From: Pseudobutyrivibrio sp. 49
Lineage (GTDB): Bacteria > Bacillota > Clostridia > Lachnospirales > Lachnospiraceae
Direction of reading: 5' to 3'
Assembly (NCBI RefSeq): GCF_900100545.1
Contig: NZ_FNDP01000001.1
Location: forward strand, 163,115 to 227,114
DNA length: 64,000 nucleotides
A program made the translations under genes and the position numbers. The notes below the pieces were generated by a model. It was not told where the DNA came from and did not search any database. It saw nothing but the letters and a program-made list of their open reading frames with translations. How positions within the stretch are numbered: the first letter of the stretch is position 1; every line of letters starts with the position of its first letter. Below are positions 36,193-46,502 of this stretch, one piece after another.

Positions 36193-37266
36193 ATGATAAA
36201 AGAAGCAATTGCAAAAATCGTAAACAAAGGAGACCTTACATATGATGAGGCCTATCAGGTAATGAATGAGATTATGAATGGAGAAACATCTCAGACTCAG
36301 AACGCAGCTTTCCTTGCAGCTCTTTCTACAAAGAGCGCAAAGGCAGAGACAACAGATGAAATCGCAGGATGTGCTACAGCAATGAGAGAGCATGCTCTTA
36401 AAGTTGAAACTGGAATGGATGTTTTTGAAATAGTAGGAACAGGCGGCGATAATGCACATAGCTTTAACATTTCTACAACCTCAGCACTTGTAGCAGCAGC
36501 TGCTGGAATGAAGGTAGCTAAGCATGGAAACAGAGCAGCTTCTTCACTTTGTGGAACAGCTGATTGTCTTGAGGCACTTGGAGTAAATATTCAGCAGGAT
36601 CCAGAAAAGTGTGTGGAGCTTTTGGATAAAGTGGGAATGTGTTTCTTCTTTGCTCAGAAGTATCATGCATCAATGAAGTACGTAGGAGCAATCAGAAAAG
36701 AGCTTGGTTTTAGAACAGTTTTCAATATCTTAGGACCACTTACAAATCCAGCAACACCTTCTATGCAGCTACTTGGCGTATATGATGAATACTTAGTTGA
36801 ACCGCTTGCTCAGGTTCTTGTAAGTCTTGGCGTAAAGCGAGGAATGGTTGTATATGGAATGGACAAGCTTGATGAGATTTCTTTAAGTGCACCTACAAAG
36901 ATTTGTGAAATTTACAACGGTGAGTTGCTTACATACACAATTAAGCCAGAGGATTTTGGATTTACCAGATGCACAAAGGAAGATTTAAAGGGCGGCACAC
37001 CTGAGGAGAACGCAAAGATTACAAGAGAAATCTTAAAAGGAGCTAAGGGACCTAAGAGAGATGCAGTTCTATTAAATGCAGGTGCATCACTCTTCATCGG
37101 AGGAAAAGCAGAGAGCTTTTCTGAGGGAATTAAGCTTGCTGCAAAGATTATTGATTCAGGAAAAGCTCTTGAGACCTTAGAGAAATTTGTTTTAGTAAGC
37201 AATGAAATTAAAGCAGGAGAGGCAGATGAACATACTACAGCAGCTAGGGCAGCATGCAACGCATAG
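36193..37266 (+). CDS. trpD: Anthranilate phosphoribosyltransferase
   Basis: 357 residues from ATG 36193 (AAAGGAG upstream). It adds the PRPP ribose-phosphate to anthranilate. Family blocks: [14 protein letters not shown] (PRPP pyrophosphate site), KHGNRAASS, and [15 protein letters not shown]. It is the first gene of the operon, which is unusual since trpE usually leads. TrpG is separate here, so no GATase-TrpD fusion. Confidence 0.96.
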   Translation: MIKEAIAKIVNKGDLTYDEAYQVMNEIMNGETSQTQNAAFLAALSTKSAKAETTDEIAGCATAMREHALKVETGMDVFEIVGTGGDNAHSFNISTTSALVAAAAGMKVAKHGNRAASSLCGTADCLEALGVNIQQDPEKCVELLDKVGMCFFFAQKYHASMKYVGAIRKELGFRTVFNILGPLTNPATPSMQLLGVYDEYLVEPLAQVLVSLGVKRGMVVYGMDKLDEISLSAPTKICEIYNGELLTYTIKPEDFGFTRCTKEDLKGGTPEENAKITREILKGAKGPKRDAVLLNAGASLFIGGKAESFSEGIKLAAKIIDSGKALETLEKFVLVSNEIKAGEADEHTTAARAACNA

Positions 37267-38005
37267 AGTTGAGGAAGCAAAAAAATATATATCTTTGGAA
37301 GAACTAAAAGCAAAGGCTTATGGTCTTCCAAAGGGGAATTTTGAATTTGAAGAAGCTCTCAAAAAAACAGGAATAAGTTTTATATGTGAGTGCAAAAAAG
37401 CTTCTCCTTCAAAGGGAATCATCGCAGAGGATTTTAATTATCTTCAGATTGCAAAGGACTATGAAGAGGCAGGTGCAGATTGCATCTCAGTTCTCACAGA
37501 ACCTAAATGGTTTTTAGGTAGTGAGGAATATCTAAGAGAAATCGCAGATGCAGTAAATATTCCATGTATCAGAAAGGATTTTACTGTAGATGAATACATG
37601 ATATATGAAGCAAAGGTTCTTGGAGCTAAAGCGGTACTTCTTATATGTGCAATTCTGACGGAAGAACAAATAAGAGAATATATTCGTATATGCGATACAC
37701 TGGGGCTTAGTGCTTTGGTAGAGGCTCACGATGCTGATGAAGTAAAAATGGCTATTGAAGCGGGAGCACGTTTAATTGGTGTAAACAATAGAAATTTAAA
37801 GGATTTTTCAGTAGACACAGGAAATAGCAGAGGACTAAGAGAATTGGTTCCTAAGGATGTTATTTTTGTTTCAGAAAGCGGAATCAAAGGACCAGAAGAT
37901 ATACAGCTTTTACAGGATGCCAAGGTAGATGCAGTTCTGATAGGTGAGACCTTAATGAAGGCAGAAGATAAAGCAGCAAAACTTAGAGAATTAAGAGGAA
38001 ATTGA
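37226..38005 (+). CDS. trpC: Indole-3-glycerol phosphate synthase
   Basis: 259 residues from ATG 37226, set by AGGAGAGG; it overlaps the end of trpD by 41 bases. A beta/alpha barrel with catalytic Lys in [13 protein letters not shown] and RKDF, Glu in LVEAHD, and [17 protein letters not shown] and VLIGETLM. It closes the indole ring from CdRP. Confidence 0.94.
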   Translation: MNILQQLGQHATHRVEEAKKYISLEELKAKAYGLPKGNFEFEEALKKTGISFICECKKASPSKGIIAEDFNYLQIAKDYEEAGADCISVLTEPKWFLGSEEYLREIADAVNIPCIRKDFTVDEYMIYEAKVLGAKAVLLICAILTEEQIREYIRICDTLGLSALVEAHDADEVKMAIEAGARLIGVNNRNLKDFSVDTGNSRGLRELVPKDVIFVSESGIKGPEDIQLLQDAKVDAVLIGETLMKAEDKAAKLRELRGN

Positions 38006-38006
38006 T

Positions 38007-39797
38007 ATGACAGCTATTAAATTATGCGGACTTACAAGAGAAGAAGATATAAAAAAAGCTAATGAAATTAAGCCAGAGTATGTTGGTTTTGTCTTCTATG
38101 AGAAGAGCAGACGAAACGTTACAAGGGATAAGGCAAAGAAGCTTAGAGCTATGCTTAATCCAGAGATTAAAACTGTAGGTGTTTTCGTTGATGCTAATCC
38201 AGTTGAAATTGAAAAGCTTTACGATGAGAGAATCATTGATGTTGCTCAGCTTCATGGAAATGAAAGTGAAGATTATATTAAGGATCTTCAGGATAAATGC
38301 ATTCCAGTAATCAAAAGATTCAAAGGAGATGAACCTGAGGAACTTATTAAGGCAGAAAAGTCCAGTGCAGATATGATTCTTTTTGATGTAGGTCAGGGCG
38401 ATGGAAAGACTTTTAATTGGAAATTGCTTTCATATATCGATAGACCTTTTATTTTAGCTGGTGGCCTTAATCAGGAAAATGTTGCAGAGGCTATTGAGGC
38501 TACAAATCCTTATGGCGTTGATGTCAGCTCAGGAATTGAGACCGATAAGCTTAAGGATGGTCATAAGATGAGAGAATTCGTAAATGCGGTTCGAGAGGAT
38601 AAAAAAGTGGCAAAGACTACAGGGCGTTTTGGAGTACATGGTGGTCAGTATATTCCAGAAACACTTATGAATGCAGTAAATGAGCTGGAGGAATCATATA
38701 ACCACTATAAGGATGATCCAGAATTTAATAGAGAGTTAAAGGAACTTCTTGATAATTATGCTGGTCGCCCAAGCCTTCTTTATTACGCAGAGAAGATGAC
38801 TAAGGATTTGGGTGGAGCAAAGATTTACCTTAAGAGAGAAGATTTAAATCACACAGGTTCTCATAAAATAAACAATGTATTAGGACAGGCACTTCTTGCA
38901 AAGAAGATGGGAAAGACAAGACTTATTGCAGAGACTGGAGCCGGTCAGCACGGTGTAGCAACTGCTACAGCAGCAGCTCTTCTTGATATGGAATGTGTGA
39001 TCTTCATGGGTGAAGAGGATACTAAGCGTCAGGCTTTAAATGTGTATAGAATGAAGCTTCTGGGAGCTGATGTTGTACCAGTTACCAGTGGAACTGCAAC
39101 TTTAAAGGACGCTGTTTCAGAGTGTATGAGAGAGTGGACTACAAGAATTGACGATACACATTATTGCCTGGGTTCAGTAATGGGACCTCATCCATTCCCT
39201 ACAATCGTTAGAGATTTTCAGGCGGTTATTTCAAGAGAATCAAGAGCACAGATTCTTGAAGTGGAAGGAAGACTTCCAGATGCAGTTCTTGCCTGTGTAG
39301 GTGGTGGAAGTAATGCCATGGGTTCTTTCTATCACTATATTGGTGACGAAAATGTAAGACTCATCGGATGCGAGGCAGCAGGACGAGGAATTGATACTTT
39401 TGAGACAGCAGCTACAGTTAACACTGGTAAGGTGGGAATCTTCCATGGTATGAAGTCTTATTTTTGTCAGGATGAGTACGGACAGATTGCACCAGTTTAT
39501 TCCATTTCAGCTGGTCTTGATTATCCAGGCGTTGGACCAGAGCATGCTTATCTTCATGATATAGGCAGAGCAGAGTATGTGCCAGTTACAGATGATGAGG
39601 CAGTTGAGGCCTTTGAGTACATTGCAAAGACAGAGGGAATCATCGCAGCCATCGAAAGCTCACATGCTATCGCATATGCGAAGAAGCTTGCTCTTACAAT
39701 GGACAAGAATCAGATAATCATGGTTACAGTTTCAGGTCGTGGTGACAAGGATTGTGCCGCAATTGCACGTTACAGAGGAGAGAACATCTATGAGTAA
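38007..39797 (+). CDS. Fused phosphoribosylanthranilate isomerase / tryptophan synthase beta
   Basis: 596 residues in one frame. Residues 1 to about 200 are TrpF (catalytic Cys7 in KLCGL and Asp127 in ILFDVG, phosphate site AGGLN and DVSSGIE). From about 205 TrpB begins with [13 protein letters not shown]; its PLP lysine is Lys287 in HTGSHKINN, and the Gly-rich phosphate loop is [10 protein letters not shown]. The junction is a short charged linker ([10 protein letters not shown]). The two parts catalyse non-consecutive steps, so the fusion probably balances expression rather than channels substrate. Starts one base after trpC. Confidence 0.95.
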   Translation: MTAIKLCGLTREEDIKKANEIKPEYVGFVFYEKSRRNVTRDKAKKLRAMLNPEIKTVGVFVDANPVEIEKLYDERIIDVAQLHGNESEDYIKDLQDKCIPVIKRFKGDEPEELIKAEKSSADMILFDVGQGDGKTFNWKLLSYIDRPFILAGGLNQENVAEAIEATNPYGVDVSSGIETDKLKDGHKMREFVNAVREDKKVAKTTGRFGVHGGQYIPETLMNAVNELEESYNHYKDDPEFNRELKELLDNYAGRPSLLYYAEKMTKDLGGAKIYLKREDLNHTGSHKINNVLGQALLAKKMGKTRLIAETGAGQHGVATATAAALLDMECVIFMGEEDTKRQALNVYRMKLLGADVVPVTSGTATLKDAVSECMREWTTRIDDTHYCLGSVMGPHPFPTIVRDFQAVISRESRAQILEVEGRLPDAVLACVGGGSNAMGSFYHYIGDENVRLIGCEAAGRGIDTFETAATVNTGKVGIFHGMKSYFCQDEYGQIAPVYSISAGLDYPGVGPEHAYLHDIGRAEYVPVTDDEAVEAFEYIAKTEGIIAAIESSHAIAYAKKLALTMDKNQIIMVTVSGRGDKDCAAIARYRGENIYE

Positions 39798-40566
39798 GAT
39801 AGCAGAAGCATTTAACAATAAAAAAGCATTTATTCCATTTATCACCTGCGGTGATCCAGACCTTGAGACCACAAAGAAGATAATAAAGGAGCTTGAGAAA
39901 AACGGGGCAGATTTAATTGAGCTTGGTATCCCATTTTCTGATCCTACAGCAGAGGGACCAGTTATTATGGAGGCTAATATCAGAGCTCTTAAGAACAGGG
40001 TTACAACTGATGATGTATTTAAGATGGTTGCAGAGGTACGAAAAGAGGTTAGCATTCCTTTAGTATTTATGACCTATGCGAACGTGGTTTATTCATACGG
40101 CAGCGACAGATTCTTTGAAAAATGTAAGGAGACAGGAATCTGTGGAATCATCCTTCCAGATGTGCCATTCGAAGAAAAAGCTGAGTTTGAGGATGCGGCT
40201 GCAGAGTATGATGTGGAATTTGTGTCGATGATTGCACCAACTTCTGAGGACAGAATAGACATGATTTCAGCAGACGCCAGAGGATTTATTTATATCGTTT
40301 CCAGCCTTGGGGTAACAGGTACAAGAAAAGAGCTTAACGGAAATATTAAGTCTTTGGTGGAGCGTGTTAGAAAAAATACTGATGTACCATGCGCAGTGGG
40401 ATTTGGTATTTCTACTCCAGAGCAGGCAGCTGAAATGGCTAATATTTCAGATGGTGCCATCGTAGGTTCCGCAATTGTAAGAGTAATTGCGGAGCACGGA
40501 AAAGATGCACCAGCACATGTAGGTAAATTTGTTAAAGAAATGAAGGAGGCATATTATGTTTCCTAG
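39790..40566 (+). CDS. trpA: Tryptophan synthase alpha chain
   Basis: 258 residues from ATG 39790 (GAGGAG inside the end of trpFB, eight-base overlap). Catalytic Glu in [11 protein letters not shown] and Asp in ILPDVPFEE; phosphate site GFGIS and GSAIV. It cleaves indole-glycerol phosphate to indole for the beta domain. The longer frame from GTG 39739 overlaps trpFB deeply and is rejected. Confidence 0.95.
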   Translation: MSKIAEAFNNKKAFIPFITCGDPDLETTKKIIKELEKNGADLIELGIPFSDPTAEGPVIMEANIRALKNRVTTDDVFKMVAEVRKEVSIPLVFMTYANVVYSYGSDRFFEKCKETGICGIILPDVPFEEKAEFEDAAAEYDVEFVSMIAPTSEDRIDMISADARGFIYIVSSLGVTGTRKELNGNIKSLVERVRKNTDVPCAVGFGISTPEQAAEMANISDGAIVGSAIVRVIAEHGKDAPAHVGKFVKEMKEAYYVS

Positions 40567-42049
40567 TTTAGAAGAAGTAAAAAAGTTGGCAGAAAGCGGT
40601 GATTACAAGCGTATTCCAGTGGCGATTGAGATGCTTTCAGATAGTCTTACAGCTATCGAGACCGTAAGAATTTTAAGGAATGCCAGCCATCAGTGCTATC
40701 TGTTGGAGAGTGCCAGTCAGTCTGAAACATGGGGCAGATATTCGTTTCTTGGATTTAATCCAAAGATGGAAATTACCTGCCAGGATGGTGTTGTGAAAAT
40801 TAAAGAAAATCATGGGGCAGATAAAACTCTAGTTGAAGAGAGAAAAGTTGCACATCCTGGATTAATTCTTCGTCAGGTGCTTGCAGATTATAAGACACTA
40901 ACCTTGGAGGGGCTTCCAACTTTTACAGGAGGTCTTGTTGGATATTTTTCTTACGATTACATCAAATATGCAGAGCCAAAGCTAGCCCTTGAAAATCATG
41001 GTGAAGATGATTTTAAAGATATGGATTTAATGCTTTTTGATGATGTAATAGCCTTTGATAATTACAAGCAGAAGATTTATATCATTACAGGAATTATGCT
41101 GGATACGGATTCGCTGGAAGAAGCATATGTACAGGCAGGAGAAAGATTAGAGCAACTAAAGAAGCTTCTTAATGAGGGTGTAAAAAAGGAGTTTAAGCCA
41201 CTTAAACTTAACTCTGAAATTACACCAAAATTTTCTAAAGAAGAGTATGGCCAGATGGTAGAAAAGGCAAGACATTACATTAAGGAAGGTGATATCTTCC
41301 AGGTGGTACTTTCAAATCCTATGACAGCCAAAGCAGAAGGAAGCCTTTTTGATACTTATAGATATCTTCGTTCTACAAATCCATCACCATATATGTTTTA
41401 TTTCAACAGTGATGACATAGAAATAGCAGGCGCATCACCTGAGACCTTGGTAAAGGTAGAGCAGAAAAAGGTAAGCACCTTCCCTCTTGCAGGCACACGC
41501 CCACGTGGAAAGAGCCAGAGTGAAGATGAAGCACTTGAAGCTGAACTTCTCAGGGATGAAAAAGAGCTTGCAGAGCACAATATGCTTGTAGATCTTGGTA
41601 GAAACGATATAGGTAAAATAAGCAAGCTTGGTTCGGTAAATGTGGAAAAATACATGGGAGTGGAGCGTTATTCTCATGTAATGCATATCGGTTCTACAGT
41701 GGTAGGCCAGCTTGCTGATAACAAGGATGTAATTGATGCCGTAGATGCTATTCTTCCTGCTGGAACTCTTTCTGGTGCACCTAAGTTTAGAGCCTGTCAG
41801 ATTATCGAGGAGTTGGAACAGAGCAAGCGAGGTATTTACGGTGGTGCTTTGGGCTATATCGACTTTGCAGGAAATCTTGATGTGTGCATCGCTATCAGAC
41901 TTGTGTATAAGAAAAAGGATACAATCTGTATTCGATCTGGTGCCGGAATCGTATATGATTCAGTACCACTTACGGAAGCAGAGGAGTGTATTAATAAAGC
42001 AAAGGCAGTTGTTAATGCTGTGAAGTACGCAGAGGGGGGATTGGCATGA
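40556..42049 (+). CDS. trpE: Anthranilate synthase component I
   Basis: 497 residues, full length, chorismate-binding fold. The N-terminal feedback site LLESASQSE...GRYSFLG is intact, so tryptophan inhibition is likely. Catalytic blocks IFQVVLSNP, AGTRPRG, HNMLVDLGRND, LPAGTLSGAPK and CIRSGAGIVYDS. It follows trpA with an 11-base overlap and AAGGAGG, and overlaps trpG by four bases. Its place late in the operon is uncommon. Confidence 0.95.
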   Translation: MFPSLEEVKKLAESGDYKRIPVAIEMLSDSLTAIETVRILRNASHQCYLLESASQSETWGRYSFLGFNPKMEITCQDGVVKIKENHGADKTLVEERKVAHPGLILRQVLADYKTLTLEGLPTFTGGLVGYFSYDYIKYAEPKLALENHGEDDFKDMDLMLFDDVIAFDNYKQKIYIITGIMLDTDSLEEAYVQAGERLEQLKKLLNEGVKKEFKPLKLNSEITPKFSKEEYGQMVEKARHYIKEGDIFQVVLSNPMTAKAEGSLFDTYRYLRSTNPSPYMFYFNSDDIEIAGASPETLVKVEQKKVSTFPLAGTRPRGKSQSEDEALEAELLRDEKELAEHNMLVDLGRNDIGKISKLGSVNVEKYMGVERYSHVMHIGSTVVGQLADNKDVIDAVDAILPAGTLSGAPKFRACQIIEELEQSKRGIYGGALGYIDFAGNLDVCIAIRLVYKKKDTICIRSGAGIVYDSVPLTEAEECINKAKAVVNAVKYAEGGLA

Positions 42050-42609
42050 TTTTATTAATAGATAATTACGATAGCTTTTCTTACAATCTCTACCAGCTGG
42101 TGGGTGAAATAAATTCGGATATTCTTGTAATTCGAAATGACGAACTTCGTTTATGCGATATTGAAAAACTAAATCCAAGTCAGATTATTATTTCACCAGG
42201 TCCAGGCAGACCAATAGATGCAGGAATATGTGAAGATGTGATAGCTCATTTTGCAGGAAAGGTTCCTATTCTTGGAGTATGTCTTGGGCATCAGGCAATC
42301 TGTGAAACCTTTGGTGCTGATATCACATATGCCAAGGAGCTTATGCATGGTAAACAATCAGTGGTAGCAATTGATAGAGATTGCAAATTATTTAAGGGAC
42401 TTCCTGAGGAAATAAAAGTAGCACGTTATCATTCGCTGGCAGCTGATCCTGAGATTATGCCATCTAATCTAAAAGTTGTAGCTACTTCCGAGGATGGGGA
42501 AGTAATGGCTGTAAAGCATAAGGACTATGAAATATATGGACTTCAGTTTCATCCAGAATCTATTCTTACCCCTGATGGAAAGCAGATGATTAAAAATTTT
42601 ATAGCATAA
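42046..42609 (+). CDS. trpG: Anthranilate synthase component II (glutamine amidotransferase)
   Basis: 187 residues. Class I amidotransferase with nucleophile Cys in GVCLGHQA and His-Glu in LQFHPESI. It supplies ammonia to TrpE. ATGA overlap with trpE gives coupled translation. In some Firmicutes this protein also serves folate synthesis (PabA); no pab genes are in the window. Confidence 0.95.
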   Translation: MILLIDNYDSFSYNLYQLVGEINSDILVIRNDELRLCDIEKLNPSQIIISPGPGRPIDAGICEDVIAHFAGKVPILGVCLGHQAICETFGADITYAKELMHGKQSVVAIDRDCKLFKGLPEEIKVARYHSLAADPEIMPSNLKVVATSEDGEVMAVKHKDYEIYGLQFHPESILTPDGKQMIKNFIA

Positions 42610-42623
42610 AAAATGTTGAATTT

Positions 42624-42655
42624 GCCAGCCTTCGGGCTGGCTTATTTTTTATATT
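42624..42655 (+). terminator. Tryptophan operon terminator
   Basis: GCCAGCC-TTCG-GGCTGGC (42624-42641) then TTATTTTTTAT. Confidence 0.88.
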
Positions 42656-42710
42656 TTGCTATACTAGATATGTGTTTTATTGAAAAATTGGAGGAAGAAT
42701 AATTACAACA

Positions 42711-44324
42711 ATGAAGGACTTTAATCATTTTGATTACAACAAAAAAGCTTCCAGCAGAGGAAGGAAGCAAAAAGATATTTTTAGGCGAAGGATACTTATT
42801 GGCGGTATTGCTGTAGGTATTCTATTTTTAACGCTGGGTACAGTTTTTATTGTGAAAAAGGTTACTGGTGGAAAGGAAGAGCCAGTAGAAGTAGCAGAAG
42901 AACTGGAGCCAGAAGATGATGTTAAAATCGAAGTAGTGGTAGATGAGCCAGAGGAAGAACCAGCAGAGGAAGTTACAGAGGACACAGAGGAGGAAGAAAA
43001 ATCTTCTAAGGATCCACAGGTAGAGGTCAAGGTAGAATCTGGAGCAAATGTTGATGTTGGTAGTCTGGTAAGCGCCAGCACTGTAGGCGAGAACTCAAAT
43101 ATCACTTATGGTATTGATGTTTCAAAATTTCAGGGTACTATCGACTGGACACAGGTAGCTTCTTCAGGTATCAATTTTGCGATGATTCGTGTTGGTTACA
43201 GAGATTCATCTACAGGAGAAATCAAAGCTGACTCAAATGCAAAATATAATATGCAGGAAGCTGAAAAGAATGGAATTAAGATTGGTGCTTATTTCTTTTC
43301 TACAGCGATAAATTCTACAGAGGCCAATGAGGAGGCTACCTGGGTTGCAAATTATATTGCTCAATATCCTATAACATATCCTGTTGGATATAACTGTGAG
43401 GGATTTGAAAATAGCTCAAGTCGACAGTACAATCTGACAAAGGATGAGAGAAGTGCAGTTGCAGATGCTTTTTTGGATGCCATATATAAGGCCGGATATA
43501 CACCTATTTTCTATGCTTCAAAAAATGAGCTGACAAATGATGCCAAGTGGAATGCATCTTCGTTAGAGAAAAAATGGAAAATCTGGATGGCATGGTATAA
43601 CCAGGATACATCAGCCATTGCTACAGGTCCTGCATATAGCGGAAAATGTGCTATGTGGCAATATACTAACCAGGGTACCATTCCAGGAATCAGTAAAAAG
43701 GTGGATGTTGATGTTGCATACTTTGGTTATAATGGCACAGAGACAGCAAAGGATACCTCTGAAAGAGCAGTAGCAACTGCAGATGTTGAGGCATTAATGA
43801 AGTTTGATGCTGTTGATGAAACTGTCACAGCTAAGAGTAAGACAAACTTAAGAGATAAGCCTAGCCAGGGAGCAGATAGTACAGTTAAGGTGACTCTTAT
43901 TAATGGTCAGACTGCTACACGTACAGGAGTCAGCAAGAGCGGATGGTCAAGAGTGGTATTTGAGGGCGGCACATATTATGCAGTTTCAAGCTACCTTACA
44001 ACAGATTTATCTGCAGCCGCCCAGACAGCACCTTCACCTACTCCAGAAACAGCTACAGATGCAGCCCAAGCAGAGCAGACACCAGCTACAACAGGATTTA
44101 AAACAAAATTTACCGATTGTAATGAGTTAATAACTGCAAAGGAAATAGTTAACCTTCGCTCTAAGCCAAGCGTTACCGATGCAGATTCGCAGGTTGTTAT
44201 CACTTTATACAATGGTATGACGGCTACACGCACAGGTATTAATAATGAGTATGGCTGGTCAAGAATTGATTACAACGGACAGACACTATATTGCGTAAGC
44301 AGTTATATAAAAGTAGTAGAGTAA
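42711..44324 (+). CDS. Membrane-anchored GH25 lysozyme-like protein with SH3-type repeats
   Basis: 537 residues: basic N terminus, a membrane helix (about 27-48), an acidic Glu/Val/Pro region (about 55-110), a GH25 domain (about 130-335) and two SH3-like domains (about 355-430 and 460-537) around a Pro/Ala/Thr linker. GIDVSKFQG carries the first family Asp (136). The usual DxE pair reads N-C-E (228-230), so one acidic residue is replaced by Asn. The SH3-like parts probably bind peptidoglycan. The ATG lies 16 bases after GGAGG, which is far; an ATT at 42702 is better spaced, so the start is uncertain. Confidence 0.85.
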   Translation: MKDFNHFDYNKKASSRGRKQKDIFRRRILIGGIAVGILFLTLGTVFIVKKVTGGKEEPVEVAEELEPEDDVKIEVVVDEPEEEPAEEVTEDTEEEEKSSKDPQVEVKVESGANVDVGSLVSASTVGENSNITYGIDVSKFQGTIDWTQVASSGINFAMIRVGYRDSSTGEIKADSNAKYNMQEAEKNGIKIGAYFFSTAINSTEANEEATWVANYIAQYPITYPVGYNCEGFENSSSRQYNLTKDERSAVADAFLDAIYKAGYTPIFYASKNELTNDAKWNASSLEKKWKIWMAWYNQDTSAIATGPAYSGKCAMWQYTNQGTIPGISKKVDVDVAYFGYNGTETAKDTSERAVATADVEALMKFDAVDETVTAKSKTNLRDKPSQGADSTVKVTLINGQTATRTGVSKSGWSRVVFEGGTYYAVSSYLTTDLSAAAQTAPSPTPETATDAAQAEQTPATTGFKTKFTDCNELITAKEIVNLRSKPSVTDADSQVVITLYNGMTATRTGINNEYGWSRIDYNGQTLYCVSSYIKVVE

Positions 44325-44372
44325 AAATGATACTCGCCAATTTAAAGTTTTCCTTCTGAAAAAGGAAACTCT

Positions 44373-44417
44373 AAAAAAAGACCCGATTTTTTTGTAAGAA
44401 AAAATTGGGTCTTTTTT
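44373..44417 (+). terminator. Terminator after the GH25 gene
   Basis: A long A/T-rich stem with GACCC/GGGTC core and a T-run. A smaller hairpin precedes it (about 44346-44370). The rest of this 352-base gap holds a 12-bp palindrome ACAATTAATTGT (44507-44518), ACGTG-7-CACGT (44558-44574), an unpaired TTGACA at 44541 and the cellulase promoter. Confidence 0.85.
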
Positions 44418-44604
44418 AGTAAATATGCACAGTGAAAAATTAAATCGAAAGAGTAAAATATTAACAAAATATTACGAAAATGATACAAAGTGCATAAAAA
44501 AATACTACAATTAATTGTTAAAAATACTAGTATATTAGTCTTGACAGAGTTTTTGCGACGTGAAAACTGCACGTGTGAAATAATACACAGCGAGGCATAA
44601 GTTA

Positions 44605-44634
44605 TTGACTATAACGTTTAAGTACACATATTAT
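44605..44634 (+). promoter_or_regulatory. Cellulase promoter with motif AACGTTTAAGTA
   Basis: TTGACT (44605-44610), 18 bases, TATTAT (44629-44634). The spacer contains AACGTTTAAGTA (44613-44624), whose AACGTT core is palindromic; the same 12 bases occur at 46427-46438 before the GH9 gene. Confidence 0.55.
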
Positions 44635-44676
44635 ATATATAGGTCGCGACAGTAAGACGAAGGGAGATGCATAAGA

Positions 44677-46353
44677 ATGCATAATGTTAAAAAAATTAAG
44701 CGATTATTATCGTTAGTATTGACATTAATAATCGTTGTAACAGCAGTTCCTGTAAAAACAGCAAATGCTGCCAGCGGTACAAACAAAACTGCTACACAGG
44801 TTGTCTCAGACATGACAGTAGGTTGGAATATAGGAAACAGCCTTGATTCTTATGGTCAGAAGTCAAATTTCCCATATACAACTTCAAATGAGACATACTG
44901 GGGAAACCCAAAGACAACAAAAGCTTTAATCGATGAAGTAGCTAAGGCAGGTTTTAATACAATTCGTATTCCTGTTTCATGGGGACAGTATACAACAGGA
45001 TCTAATTATCAAATTCCTGATTTCTTCATGAAGAGAGTACATGAAGTAGTAGATTACTGTATTGCAAATGATATGTATGTAATTCTCAATACACATCATG
45101 ATATTAACAGCGATTATTGCTTCTATGTTCCAAACAATGCTAATAAGAATCGTTCAGAGGCTTATTTCAAGTCAGTTTGGACACAGATTGGTAAAGAGTT
45201 CAAGGATTATGATTATCACCTTGTTTTTGAAACAATGAATGAGCCAAGACTTGTTGGACACAGCGAGGAGTGGTGGTTCCCAAGAAATAATCCAAGCTCT
45301 GATATTAAAGAGGCTGTTGCATGCATCAATGATTACAATCAGGTAGCACTTGATGCAATCAGAGCAACAGGTGGAAACAACGCTACAAGATGCGTAATGG
45401 TTCCAGGTTATGATGCTTCTATCGAAGGCTGTATGACAAATTCATTTGCTATGCCTAAGGACTCAGTAAGCAACAGACTGATTCTTTCAGTTCATGCTTA
45501 TATTCCTTATTATTTCGCTCTTGCAAGTGATACATACACAACAAAGTTTGACGATAGCAATAAGGGGGATATTGATTCATTCTTCAATGATTTAAATTCT
45601 AAGTTCTTATCAAAGAACGTACCAGTTATCGTTGGTGAGACAAGTGCAACAAACAGAAACAATAGGGCAGATCGTGTAAAGTGGGCTGATTACTATTGGG
45701 GAACAGCTGCAAAATACAGCAATGTAGCAATGGTTCTTTGGGATAACAATGTCTATGAGAATAATTCTGCAGGTTCTGATGGTGAGTGTCACAGATACAT
45801 TGATAGAAATTCATTAAAGTGGATGGATCCAGAAATCATCAGTGCAATTATGAAGCATGTAGATGGAACACCAGCTACTATCAATGGAAAAGCTGTTCCA
45901 ACACCTACACCAGTGCCAACAGCAACCCCTACACCAACACCAAAGCCAACCCCTACACCAACACCAAAGCCAACACCTACACCAACACCAAAGCCAACAC
46001 CTACACCAACGCCAAAGCCAACCCCTACACCAACTCCTCAGCCAACAGCAACACCTTCAGCTACAGGTGATTTAAAGGCTGAGTACACAATTAATAATTG
46101 GGGTTCAGGCTATCAGGTATTAATCAAGGTAAAGAATGATTCTTCAGCTAAGGTTGATACATGGACAGTGAAGGTAAATAAGAAAGATGTAAAGATTGAT
46201 TCAAGCTGGTGTGTAAATGTTGCCGAGGATGGTGACTATTATGTAATCACACCAATGTCATGGAATTCTTCTATAGAAGCGGGAGCGTCGGTAGACTTCG
46301 GAATTCAGGGCAATGGTTCAATTGGTACAACAGTAGATATAACTGTTAAGTAA
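44677..46353 (+). CDS. Secreted GH5 (subfamily 4-like) endoglucanase with CBM2
   Basis: 558 residues: signal peptide (cleavage after ANA, about 31), GH5 catalytic domain (about 35-400) with acid/base Glu189 in TMNEP and nucleophile Glu321 in IVGET, a Pro-Thr linker (about 406-462) built of the PTPTPTPK unit four times, and a C-terminal CBM2 (about 465-558). GH5_4 members act on cellulose and often on xyloglucan or mannan; the substrate here is not proven. AGGGAG precedes the ATG. First gene of the cellulase cluster. Confidence 0.93.
   Translation: MHNVKKIKRLLSLVLTLIIVVTAVPVKTANAASGTNKTATQVVSDMTVGWNIGNSLDSYGQKSNFPYTTSNETYWGNPKTTKALIDEVAKAGFNTIRIPVSWGQYTTGSNYQIPDFFMKRVHEVVDYCIANDMYVILNTHHDINSDYCFYVPNNANKNRSEAYFKSVWTQIGKEFKDYDYHLVFETMNEPRLVGHSEEWWFPRNNPSSDIKEAVACINDYNQVALDAIRATGGNNATRCVMVPGYDASIEGCMTNSFAMPKDSVSNRLILSVHAYIPYYFALASDTYTTKFDDSNKGDIDSFFNDLNSKFLSKNVPVIVGETSATNRNNRADRVKWADYYWGTAAKYSNVAMVLWDNNVYENNSAGSDGECHRYIDRNSLKWMDPEIISAIMKHVDGTPATINGKAVPTPTPVPTATPTPTPKPTPTPTPKPTPTPTPKPTPTPTPKPTPTPTPQPTATPSATGDLKAEYTINNWGSGYQVLIKVKNDSSAKVDTWTVKVNKKDVKIDSSWCVNVAEDGDYYVITPMSWNSSIEAGASVDFGIQGNGSIGTTVDITVK
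45895..46065 (+). repeat. Pro-Thr linker with 24-bp tandem units
   Basis: About four copies of a 24-base unit encoding PTPTPTPK (CCAACACCTACACCAACACC then AAAG), nearly identical. Similar cca/aca repeats encode the linkers at 48508-48650 and 49360-49500, a likely substrate for recombination between the three genes. Confidence 0.8.
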
Positions 46354-46368
46354 GATTAAAAAATTAGA

Positions 46369-46414
46369 GAATGCGGGTAGATTTTTAGAGTAAATTTTAC
46401 TCGCATTCCTTTTA
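46369..46414 (+). terminator. Weak hairpin after the GH5 gene
   Basis: GAATGCGGGTA (46369-46379) pairs with TACTCGCATTC (46398-46408), then only CTTTTAA. The T-run is poor, so some read-through to the GH9 gene is likely. Confidence 0.55.
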
Positions 46415-46426
46415 ATCAGGAACTCA

Positions 46427-46468
46427 AACGTTTAAGTAAACTATGATATCAAGCGCGCGGATATCATA
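46427..46468 (+). promoter_or_regulatory. Control region of the GH9 gene
   Basis: Contains AACGTTTAAGTA (46427-46438), also found before the first cellulase, and an inverted repeat TATGATATC-9-GATATCATA (46442-46468) with a GC-rich centre AAGCGCGCG. I cannot place a good promoter here. Confidence 0.45.
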
Positions 46469-46502
46469 ATATAAAAACAATTTTTAAGGAGGAATATGTT
46501 AT

